Shown here piece after piece: positions 1-5,237 of a DNA stretch of 5,950 bases; within the stretch, counting starts at the first letter, position 1; each line of letters starts with the position of its first letter. This DNA is from JACKCP01 sp051744925 (GTDB lineage: Bacteria > Desulfobacterota > Desulfobacteria > Desulfobacterales > JACKCP01). The DNA lies in assembly GCA_051744925.1 (NCBI GenBank), contig JBNJDM010000111.1, forward strand, positions 1 to 5,950, given 5' to 3'. Made by a program: the position numbers and the translations under genes. The notes below the pieces were generated by a model that was given only the letters and a program-made list of their open reading frames with translations, had not been told where the DNA came from and ran no database searches.

Positions 1-1
1 A

Positions 2-154
2 CTTATTGCAGTTATCGGAGGTGAGAGTATTTATTCACTCGGATATAAATATATACTTCTTCCGGCAGGTACCGGGGCACTTATTATGCTTATTATAGCT
101 CTTTTTGTTAATAATCTTTCAAAATCACGAAAATATCCTCATTTCTGGATGTAA
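2..154 (+). CDS. HPP family integral membrane protein, C-terminal fragment
   Basis: This is the last 50 codons of a gene whose 5' part lies outside the window; the frame starts at base 2 and ends with TAA at 152-154. The peptide has the sequence GGESIYSLGYKYILLP, then a hydrophobic helix rich in Leu, Ile and Ala (roughly LLPAGTGALIMLIIALFV), and ends VNNLSKSRKYPHFWM. From memory of the family, HPP proteins end with this pattern: an 'IGG..I..LGY.Y...P' stretch, a last membrane helix, then 'NNL...R.YP.FW'. HPP proteins are small multi-helix inner-membrane proteins; some cyanobacterial and plant members have been linked to nitrite transport, but the role of most bacterial members is unknown. No intrinsic terminator is visible after the stop; only an A/T-only 7-bp dyad (155-161 with 173-179) follows. 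Family call is fairly sure, function is not. Confidence 0.75.
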   Translation, partial: LIAVIGGESIYSLGYKYILLPAGTGALIMLIIALFVNNLSKSRKYPHFWM

Positions 155-215
155 TAAATTTTAAATTCTTATAAATTTACGAAAAGCTTAATTCACAAAC
201 AATACATAATTCAGC

Positions 216-244
216 TTGACACTGTAATAGCGTTTTGCTAACAA
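216..244 (+). promoter_or_regulatory. Probable sigma-70-type promoter of the Phe leader and ADH synthase gene
   Basis: A perfect -35 hexamer TTGACA lies at 216-221. After a 17-base spacer comes TAACAA at 239-244, a weak -10 (3 of 6 matches) that is preceded by TGC at 236-238, giving an extended -10 TGn. Transcription would be expected to start near 250-252, just before the leader-peptide ATG at 254. The -35 and the spacing are seen directly; use as a promoter is inferred, and the weak -10 is the main doubt. Confidence 0.45.
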
Positions 245-253
245 AAATATATT

Positions 254-337
254 ATGAATAAACCAACTTACCACATAACAGGCTTTTTTTTCTTTTTTAT
301 ATTTTTTATCTGCCCGCCTGTGGTGTGGATGGTTTAA
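254..337 (+). CDS. Phenylalanine-rich leader peptide of the aroA' attenuator
   Basis: A 27-codon frame from ATG 254 to TAA 335-337 with seven Phe codons in an eight-codon stretch (residues 11-15, 17 and 18; bases 284-307), plus Tyr6 and Trp25. The composition resembles the Escherichia coli PheL leader, which is also packed with Phe. Its position is what an attenuator needs: the Phe run ends just before the first arm (313-324) of an antiterminator, and the stop codon lies inside the structured region, 24 bases before the terminator stem. Its role would be to sense charged tRNA-Phe by ribosome stalling; the peptide itself need not have any function. There is no recognisable Shine-Dalgarno sequence, and an in-frame TAA at 239-241 prevents a longer version. 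If the promoter at 216-244 is right, the ATG is only 2-4 bases from the mRNA 5' end, which would explain the missing ribosome-binding site. Confidence 0.72.
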   Translation: MNKPTYHITGFFFFFIFFICPPVVWMV

Positions 338-375
338 TCTGAACTGAAAAAACCATTTTAAAGGCCGCAGGCGGG
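270..375 (+). promoter_or_regulatory. Attenuator: pause (1:2) and antiterminator (2:3) pairings
   Basis: Bases 313-324 (CCCGCCTGTGGT) pair with 364-375 (GCCGCAGGCGGG, read with two G-U wobbles) in 12 contiguous pairs. Nested inside, ATGGTTT 329-335 pairs with AAACCAT 350-356. This long antiterminator consumes the 5' arm of the terminator at 361-390, so both cannot form. Region 2 can also pair upstream: ACCACA 270-275 with TGTGGT 319-324, or CAGGC 279-283 with GCCTG 316-320, giving a weaker 1:2 hairpin that spans the Phe codons. A ribosome stalled in the early Phe codons (284-307) would free 313-324 and favour read-through; one reaching the stop at 335 would cover 313-324 and leave the terminator free. 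Pairings are read from the sequence; the mechanism is inferred from the known trp and phe attenuators. Confidence 0.7.
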
Positions 376-399
376 AACGCCGGCGGCCTTTTTGTTTTT
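361..399 (+). terminator. Intrinsic terminator of the Phe attenuator
   Basis: AAGGCCGC (361-368) pairs perfectly with GCGGCCTT (383-390). After one A-G mismatch, GGCG (370-373) pairs with CGCC (378-381) across a GGAA tetraloop of the GNRA type. The GC-rich stem stands out in AT-rich surroundings and runs into two T runs at 389-393 and 395-399. It sits 65 bases before the ADH synthase start codon and far after the HPP stop, with the leader peptide between. This makes it a conditional terminator of the downstream gene rather than an end signal for the HPP gene. Confidence 0.82.
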
Positions 400-463
400 G
401 ATATTATAAAAAAAGACTGCCGGTAAGATTACTTTCTGCAGCCGCTCAATTAAGGAGGATTTT

Positions 464-1261
464 ATGCTGCTTGGAAAAGCTGTAAGACTTGAAAGGATTT
501 TCAACAGAAATACCGGTAAAACTATTATTGTTCCAATGGATCACGGGGTTACAGTAGGCCCTATTTACGGTGTTGTTGATCTGAGAGGATCAGTTGATAA
601 AGTTGCAGAGGGCGGAGCAAATGCTGTACTTATGCACAAGGGACTTCCCAGAAGAACACACAGAGGTGCAGGGCGTGATATAGGTCTTATTATTCATTTG
701 TCTGCAAGTACATCGATTTCGCGCCATCCTAATTCAAAAGTACTTGTGGGAAGTGTTGAAGATGCTTTAAGGCTTGGTGCAGATGCTGTGTCAGTGCATA
801 TAAATCTTGGAGATGATACTGAAAAAGAGATGCTTGAGCAGCTTGGTAATATATGTTCCACTGCCGACAGATGGGGAATGCCGGTTCTGGCTATGATGTA
901 TGCAAGAGGAGAGCACATTAAAAATGAATTTGACGTAAATGTTGTAAAACATTGCGCAAGAGTAGCTGAAGAACTTGGAGCAGATGTTGTTAAGGTTGCA
1001 TATACAGGCTCTCCGGAAACTTTTGAAAAAGTTGTTGAAGGCTGCTGTATCCCTGTAGTAATTGCAGGAGGACCAAAAATGAATACTCACAGAGAAATAG
1101 TTCAGATGGTATACGATTCTGTAAGTGCAGGAGCTGCAGGACTTTCTGTAGGAAGAAATATTTTTCAGGATGATAATCCAGCAAAGCTTGTGCGTGCTCT
1201 TCATAAAGTTGTTCATGAAGGATATCCTGTAAATGAAGCAGTAGCTTTTCTGGAAAATTAA
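464..1261 (+). CDS. aroA': 2-amino-3,7-dideoxy-D-threo-hept-6-ulosonate (ADH) synthase
   Basis: A 265-residue class I aldolase of the DeoC/LacD-like TIM-barrel group. ADH synthase condenses L-aspartate semialdehyde with a 6-deoxy-ketohexose phosphate to give ADH, which 3-dehydroquinate synthase II (AroB') turns into 3-dehydroquinate. This replaces DAHP synthase and the usual AroB at the start of the shikimate pathway. Diagnostic stretches are LERIFNRNTGKTIIVPMDHG (residues 9-28), GLIIHLSAST, GMPVLAMMYARG, VVIAGGPK and GLSVGRNIFQ. Expected catalytic residues are present: Asp26 in PMDHG, Tyr146 in MMYARG, and the Schiff-base Lys177 in DVVKVAYTG. Full length for the family. The start is supported by AAGGAGG at 452-458, five bases before ATG. 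The gene follows the Phe attenuator; no AroB' gene or other aromatic gene lies in the window. Related class I fructose-bisphosphate aldolases and LsrF are less likely because the N-terminal signature fits ADH synthase so closely. Confidence 0.92.
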   Translation: MLLGKAVRLERIFNRNTGKTIIVPMDHGVTVGPIYGVVDLRGSVDKVAEGGANAVLMHKGLPRRTHRGAGRDIGLIIHLSASTSISRHPNSKVLVGSVEDALRLGADAVSVHINLGDDTEKEMLEQLGNICSTADRWGMPVLAMMYARGEHIKNEFDVNVVKHCARVAEELGADVVKVAYTGSPETFEKVVEGCCIPVVIAGGPKMNTHREIVQMVYDSVSAGAAGLSVGRNIFQDDNPAKLVRALHKVVHEGYPVNEAVAFLEN

Positions 1262-1524
1262 TTAGTTGCTGAACGAAAACCGCCTTTTTTGCCCGGTTCT
1301 GTGTTAGAATCAAAATTTAATCCTCAAAATACTTTAGTATTCCTGCGGTTAAATTTTTCATCTGCCGTAACCGAACAAAAAAGTCTAGTTTTCGGCCAAA
1401 TACTAATTATGAATATGTCGCAAAATTTTTCAGATGATGTAATCTTGTAAATATTATTGATATTTTTAATAATCAGAGTTTATTATTTCTAAAGAGAGAA
1501 AGAATAAGGGGTTAAGTTTTATAT
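1262..1524 (+). promoter_or_regulatory. Intergenic region before hisA with a possible promoter
   Basis: No gene is seen in these 263 bases and no convincing terminator follows aroA'. A possible promoter is TTGTAA (1445-1450), a 17-base spacer and AATAAT (1468-1473; 5 of 6 -10 matches), giving a leader of about 45 bases. The -10 overlaps a dyad, ATTATT 1453-1458 with AATAAT 1468-1473, which might be an operator. Further upstream, 1328-1406 can fold in competing ways: TTAGTATT 1334-1341 with AATACTAA 1399-1406, enclosing CGGTTA 1346-1351 with TAACCG 1368-1373, the latter competing with CCGAA 1371-1375 pairing TTCGG 1391-1395. None ends in a T run, so a terminator is not supported. Read-through from aroA' would carry this structure in the mRNA. 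Confidence 0.35.
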
Positions 1525-2286
1525 ATGAAATTCAGACCATGCATTGATCTCCATGAGGGTATGGTAAAACAGATAGTCGGTTCAACTTTAAACGACAAAA
1601 ACAGTGACAAAACCCATACAAATTTTATTGCGGAGACTCCTGCAACCTGGTTTGCAGAACTTTACAAAAAAGATAATCTAAAAGGCGGTCATATTATTCA
1701 GCTTGGGAAAGGAAATGAAGCTGCGGCTGAGTCTGCACTTCAGGTCTGGCCCGGGAATCTGCAGCTTGGCGGAGGAGTTAATGCTGAAAATGCTGCCGCC
1801 TGGATTGATAAAGGTGCACAAAGTGTTATTGTCACTTCATATGTTTTCCATGACGGAGTTATTGATGAAAAAAGACTTCAAAAGCTTTCTGATATTGTTG
1901 GGAAAAACAGACTTGTCCTTGATCTGAGCTGCAGAAAGAAAAATGGTGAGTATTATGTTGTAACAAACAGATGGCAGACATTTACTGATGAAAAGGTTAC
2001 ACATAAGCTTCTTGATTATCTTTCAGGGTACTGTCATGAATATCTTATACATGCAGTGGATGTTGAAGGAAAATCCAGCGGAATCGAAACAGAACTTGTT
2101 GAAATTCTTGGAAGCTGGGCAGGTCTTCCTGTTACATATGCGGGCGGTATAAGTAACACCGGAGATATTGAGGCTATAGAAAAAATAGGAAGAGGCGCTA
2201 TAGATTTTACAGTTGGAAGCGCACTCGATATATTTGGAGGAAATAATCTTAAATACACCGATATTGTCGAAAAGTACGGGAATTGA
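1525..2286 (+). CDS. hisA: Eukaryotic-type HisA, phosphoribosylformimino-AICAR-phosphate (ProFAR) isomerase
   Basis: A 253-residue (beta/alpha)8 barrel that isomerises ProFAR to PRFAR, an Amadori rearrangement in histidine synthesis, in the cytosol. The sequence follows the yeast HIS6-type branch rather than ordinary bacterial HisA: the opening FRPCIDLHEGMVKQIVGSTL (residues 3-22), VIVTSYVF, then RLVLDLSCRKKNGEYYV, the RWQTFTD stretch, EYLIHAVDVEGKSSGI, and the ending DFTVGSALDIFGGN. Likely catalytic aspartates are Asp8 (CIDLH) and Asp133 (VLDLS). Phosphate-binding glycines are LGGGVN (82-84) and YAGGIS (207-208). Length matches the family. The ribosome-binding site is weak: AAGGGG at 1506-1511 is 13 bases from the ATG, with TTAAG closer. 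No other his gene is in the window, so it is detached from any his operon here. Transfer from, or shared ancestry with, the eukaryotic lineage is an inference that needs a tree. Confidence 0.88.
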   Translation: MKFRPCIDLHEGMVKQIVGSTLNDKNSDKTHTNFIAETPATWFAELYKKDNLKGGHIIQLGKGNEAAAESALQVWPGNLQLGGGVNAENAAAWIDKGAQSVIVTSYVFHDGVIDEKRLQKLSDIVGKNRLVLDLSCRKKNGEYYVVTNRWQTFTDEKVTHKLLDYLSGYCHEYLIHAVDVEGKSSGIETELVEILGSWAGLPVTYAGGISNTGDIEAIEKIGRGAIDFTVGSALDIFGGNNLKYTDIVEKYGN

Positions 2287-2364
2287 TTTTATAGTTGATG
2301 AACAAAATTTCTGGTTTACGGGCAATCACTTAATATTAAAATTTATAAACTAACGGAGGATGCA

Positions 2365-2592
2365 ATGCACTGGAACCACGAAATGATGCCTTTTGGCGGA
2401 GGTTTTTTTATGATTTTTTTCTGGATTATCACTATAGTTGCAGCAGTACTTTTAATAAATTATCTTATAAAGAAGAGTAGTAATTCAGGAAGTCTCAATG
2501 ATACCCCGCTTGATATTCTCAAAAAAAGGTATGCCAAAGGAGAGATTTCCAAAAAAGAATTTGATGAAATGAAAAAAGATTTAAACGAGTAA
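2365..2592 (+). CDS. Small single-span membrane protein with C-terminal SHOCT domain
   Basis: A 75-residue protein with a start set by GGAGG at 2355-2359, five bases before ATG. Residues 1-13 are short and carry two His and several Met (MHWNHEMMPFGGG). Residues about 14-35 are one hydrophobic helix, followed by KK, which favours the C terminus in the cytoplasm. Residues about 46-73 form a SHOCT (short C-terminal) domain: DTPLDILKKRYAKGEISKKE followed by FDEMKKDL. SHOCT segments are small helical hairpins found at the ends of many unrelated proteins and thought to help oligomerisation; the function of this stand-alone type is not known. The gene starts 78 bases after hisA with no terminator between them, so it could share that transcript. 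The His and Met residues at the N terminus could bind a metal, but nothing else in the sequence supports this. Confidence 0.8.
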   Translation: MHWNHEMMPFGGGFFMIFFWIITIVAAVLLINYLIKKSSNSGSLNDTPLDILKKRYAKGEISKKEFDEMKKDLNE

Positions 2593-2803
2593 AAAAATGA
2601 TTTTAAATTTGATATAAAGATTAAGTTTAAAAAACAGACAAATCTTATTTTATTCTTATTTTTACAAACGTTCCCTGATAAAAAAAATCTTTGAAATCAC
2701 CTCTTATTTATCTTGAAAATTTATTTTTTCTTGTTAATGTAATAATAAATTAGATTAATATAACAAAGTTTGACAACTCAAAAAGATAAAAATGGAGGTT
2801 TAT

Positions 2804-3403
2804 ATGAGCGTTCTTGTGAATAAAGCTGCTCCGGGATTTTCTGCACCAGCAGTTATGCCTGACGGTACAATTAAAGATGATTTCAGTCTTGCTGACATGC
2901 ACGGTAAATATATTGTTTTATTTTTCTGGCCCCTTGATTTTACTTTTGTATGTCCTTCAGAAATTATTGCACACGACAAAAGAATGAAAGAGTTTGAAAA
3001 TAGAAATACAGCAGTTGCAGGTGTTTCTATCGATTCCCAGTTCACTCATTTTGCATGGAGAAATACTCCTGTTAATCAGGGAGGGATAGGCGAAGTAGCT
3101 TTTCCTCTGATAGCTGATGTAAAACATGAAATAACAAAAGCTTACGGAGTTGAACATGAAGACGGTGTTGCATTAAGGGCATCTTTTCTCATTGATACTG
3201 AAGGGATTGTGCAGCATCAGGTTGTAAACAATCTCCCTCTTGGAAGAAATGTTGATGAAATGATAAGGGTGATTGACGCTCTCCAGTTTACTGAAAAATA
3301 CGGTGAAGTCTGCCCCGCGGGTTGGAACAGTGGTGATGAGGGAATGAAGCCTACAGCTGACGGTGTTGCAGACTATCTTGATAAAAATCAGGACAAATTA
3401 TAA
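2804..3403 (+). CDS. Typical 2-Cys peroxiredoxin (AhpC/Prx1 family)
   Basis: A 199-residue thiol peroxidase that reduces hydrogen peroxide and organic peroxides in the cytoplasm. The peroxidatic Cys50 is in the FFWPLDFTFVCPSE motif (Pro43, Thr47, Cys50); the catalytic Arg125 is in VALRASFLID; the resolving Cys170 is in the GEVCPAGW motif near the C terminus. These mark a typical 2-Cys enzyme working as head-to-tail dimers and higher rings. It has a GGIG version of the GGLG loop (residues 93-96) but ends ADYLDKNQDKL without a C-terminal YF motif, a pattern tied in the family to robust enzymes resistant to overoxidation. An in-frame ATG at 2792 is rejected because it overlaps the Shine-Dalgarno GGAGG at 2794-2798, which sits five bases before ATG 2804. 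A hairpin terminator follows directly. The electron donor (AhpF, thioredoxin or rubredoxin) is not encoded here. Confidence 0.93.
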   Translation: MSVLVNKAAPGFSAPAVMPDGTIKDDFSLADMHGKYIVLFFWPLDFTFVCPSEIIAHDKRMKEFENRNTAVAGVSIDSQFTHFAWRNTPVNQGGIGEVAFPLIADVKHEITKAYGVEHEDGVALRASFLIDTEGIVQHQVVNNLPLGRNVDEMIRVIDALQFTEKYGEVCPAGWNSGDEGMKPTADGVADYLDKNQDKL

Positions 3404-3411
3404 AAATATTT

Positions 3412-3444
3412 ACCTGCCCTGAATATTCCAGGGCAGGTTTTTTT
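3412..3444 (+). terminator. Intrinsic terminator of the peroxiredoxin gene, probably bidirectional
   Basis: ACCTGCCCTG (3412-3421) pairs perfectly with CAGGGCAGGT (3429-3438), a 10-bp GC-rich stem around a 7-base loop, followed by seven T at 3438-3444. It begins 9 bases after the peroxiredoxin stop. The converging minus-strand gene ends at 3447, 9 bases from the other side of the same hairpin; read on that strand the stem is followed by AAATATTTTTA, a poorer but plausible T tract. One hairpin may therefore end both transcripts. Confidence 0.88.
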
Positions 3445-3446
3445 AA

Positions 3447-5120
3447 CTATACTTCAACTTTATTGCCTGTAAGTTCCTTTAAAAGCAATTCAGCAGTAAA
3501 TATTCCCGAAGCTATTCCCGGTGAATTTTTTGATGCTGAAACATTGTATAAATTTGATGGAAGAAATTCCTCCTTAACAGGCCCTTTTAAAACTTCGTTT
3601 ACAGAAAGCCTTCTTCCGTAAGCATTCCCCATTTCTCCAGCAGTATCATTTTGTATATCGACTGATGAGATAATCTCTGTAAATAAGATGTAATCTTTTA
3701 TTCCTGGGAAAATATTTTGTTCCAGTATTTCAGTTACATGCTCAGCAAGTATATTTTTGTATTCTTGTATAGAATTTTCACCTGCTTCATGAATATTTTT
3801 TTCCTGTTCAAAATTTCCCGGACAGAATACCACAAGACCGTCATTATCTGTATTATTCTTCCTTCCAAAACCGTTTGCTGTAGGTGAAGCTATAAAAAGC
3901 ATCTGAGGTTTTTTAAGTACATCAGGGTTTTTATAGTCGATTTTATGACCTTTCTGCCACCAGAAATTTCGTCCTTTTATTTCTTCTATTCCCGGACATC
4001 CTGGCTTTAAGCCTATACAACAGGTCGGTATGGAATTTGACGGAGAATAATCATATTCATATTTATACTGTTTATTATCAAAAAGAGCATTGGTAAGTCT
4101 TGGTGATATATCAGAAAAGACAGCATCACATTCATATTCAGATCCGTCTTGGCATACAGCTTTAACAACCTGGTCGTTTTCAGTGACAAGTTTTACAACT
4201 TTTTTGTTTTTTTCTACAGATCCGTTGTTATTTTTTATAACCGAAGCCATGGAATCAAAAAAATGATCAAAACCGTTTTCAGGGTACCATGCACCTTCAT
4301 GATAATTACCTGTACCTACAATATATGCAATTGCAGACATTTCTGATTCATTTTCTGCAAAAATACCGCTGTGACCATATAAAATTCTTTTTACAACAGG
4401 ACTTAAACCGTATTGATTGAAAAAATCTTCAAGACTCTGATATATAGTTTTTCCAAGTTTGAGTTTTATTGACATATTAACATTGCCTGCCAGTAAAAAT
4501 TTTGTAGCATGGAGAAATCTTCCTTCACTTGCTGAGTTTCTTCTGAAAAATGCTTTAAAAGTTTCAAAAATTAATATCATATCTTCAAAACATTCTCTTA
4601 AAACTGATTCTTCATCAGGAAAAAGTTTAATTAATTCATCTCTGAATGCCGGAAGTCCCATGGGTACTTTAAAGTTTACAAAAAAAGAATTTGGGTCAGT
4701 ATTTCTGTTTCCTATGAAAAGATGTTCAAAACCGTTTTTTTTCATGTGTATAAATCTGTTGGAATTTTTTATTCCTGTAAATTCAAGAAATCTGTCTCCA
4801 AGTTCACCTTTACCGAATTCCCAGACATACTGCGGGCCCATGGAAAAGCTGAGTCCGTTTATTTCAAGACATCTGCCGTGTCCTCCTATATAATCTTTAT
4901 TCATTTCAAGAACATTTACATGGTGCCCAAGACAGGCAAAAAGAGAACCTGAAGCCATTCCGCCTATTCCGCTTCCGATAACAACGATTTTTCTTGGAGT
5001 TTTATTCCAGTTTATATGATTTTTAGTTGTGAAAAAGGGAAGCCTTAGCTGTTCCCTTGCTTCCCTCATTTTTTCTTCTGATTTTTTCTTTGATATTTCT
5101 ATTATTTCGCCTAAATTCAT
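3447..5120 (-). CDS. FAD-dependent oxidoreductase of the phytoene desaturase/CrtISO/retinol saturase type
   Basis: A 557-residue flavoprotein. Residues 1-43 are a charged, probably helical extension (from EIIEISKKKSEE onward). The FAD-binding Rossmann fold starts at about 44 with KIVVIGSGIGGMASG, the GxGxxG glycines being 49, 51 and 54, and Glu72 (VLEMN) at the ribose-binding position. IGGHGR (78-83) stands where CrtI-type enzymes have a GG..R motif. Near the C terminus are NAYGRR (about 499-504) and SPGIASGIFTAELLL (about 533-547), the second FAD contact region. Such enzymes desaturate, saturate or isomerise polyenes, but the family is broad and the substrate cannot be read here; no carotenoid gene is nearby. 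A frame start at 5189 exists, but ATG 5120 is preferred: CGGAG precedes it by five bases, while 5189 has no ribosome-binding site and would add 23 residues of AT-rich translation. It is divergent from the phytochelatin-synthase-like gene. Confidence 0.83.
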   Translation of the reverse strand: MNLGEIIEISKKKSEEKMREAREQLRLPFFTTKNHINWNKTPRKIVVIGSGIGGMASGSLFACLGHHVNVLEMNKDYIGGHGRCLEINGLSFSMGPQYVWEFGKGELGDRFLEFTGIKNSNRFIHMKKNGFEHLFIGNRNTDPNSFFVNFKVPMGLPAFRDELIKLFPDEESVLRECFEDMILIFETFKAFFRRNSASEGRFLHATKFLLAGNVNMSIKLKLGKTIYQSLEDFFNQYGLSPVVKRILYGHSGIFAENESEMSAIAYIVGTGNYHEGAWYPENGFDHFFDSMASVIKNNNGSVEKNKKVVKLVTENDQVVKAVCQDGSEYECDAVFSDISPRLTNALFDNKQYKYEYDYSPSNSIPTCCIGLKPGCPGIEEIKGRNFWWQKGHKIDYKNPDVLKKPQMLFIASPTANGFGRKNNTDNDGLVVFCPGNFEQEKNIHEAGENSIQEYKNILAEHVTEILEQNIFPGIKDYILFTEIISSVDIQNDTAGEMGNAYGRRLSVNEVLKGPVKEEFLPSNLYNVSASKNSPGIASGIFTAELLLKELTGNKVEV

Positions 5121-5237
5121 GATTTCTCCGTTTTTTTCAAAAATAATATATTGTGTAATTATTTTTTCTTTATTAATCAAGACCATCATATTACAATAAA
5201 ATAAAATTTTAATAATAATTTATAAGAAAAGTTGTAA
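5121..5237. promoter_or_regulatory. Divergent promoter region between flavoprotein and phytochelatin-synthase-like genes
   Basis: The 117 bases between the two start codons must hold both promoters if each gene is transcribed separately. The part from 5190 to 5237 has 44 A/T out of 48. Weak candidates: on the minus strand TATGAT (5186-5191 on the plus strand, read in reverse), which would give the flavoprotein mRNA a leader of about 60 bases; on the plus strand TATAAG (5221-5226), which would put transcription start close to the ATG at 5238. No good -35 box is seen for either. No clear operator dyad was recognised. Confidence 0.35.

Noticed and set aside
155..179. Dyad TAAATTT/AAATTTA after the HPP gene as a terminator
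   Set aside because: Stem is only A/T, 7 bp, and is not followed by a T run.
269..328. Tyr6 and Trp25 codons in the leader as a sign of tyrosine or tryptophan control
   Set aside because: Only one codon each. A ribosome stalled at Trp (326-328) would cover the antiterminator arm and not relieve termination; the run of seven Phe codons is the only convincing sensor.
791..1216. Long minus-strand frame inside aroA'
   Set aside because: It is opposite a clearly coding gene with full family match, has no ribosome-binding site, and its product resembles no family I know.
1275..1299. AACCG/CGGTT hairpin after aroA' as a terminator
   Set aside because: Only five pairs; the T run lies in the loop, not after the stem.
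1409..1450. A 13-codon frame from ATG 1409 as a histidine leader peptide for hisA
   Set aside because: It has no His codon, no ribosome-binding site, and no terminator follows it.
2594..2636. Hairpin TTAAATTT/AAGTTTAA after the SHOCT gene as a terminator
   Set aside because: A/T-only stem with a wobble pair, no T run after it; too weak.
2759..2775. TATAAC (2759-2764) and TTGACA (2770-2775) as a peroxiredoxin promoter
   Set aside because: TATAAC has no -35 at the right distance, and the -10 position for the TTGACA would fall on the Shine-Dalgarno sequence. A PerR- or OxyR-like box was looked for and not recognised.
4459..4893. Plus-strand frame of 144 codons inside the flavoprotein gene
   Set aside because: A shadow of the minus-strand coding sequence; composition is that of an antisense frame and no motif is seen.
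5121..5189. Longer flavoprotein starting at 5189
   Set aside because: No ribosome-binding site at 5189, while ATG 5120 has CGGAG at good spacing; the added 23 residues come from promoter-like AT-rich DNA.
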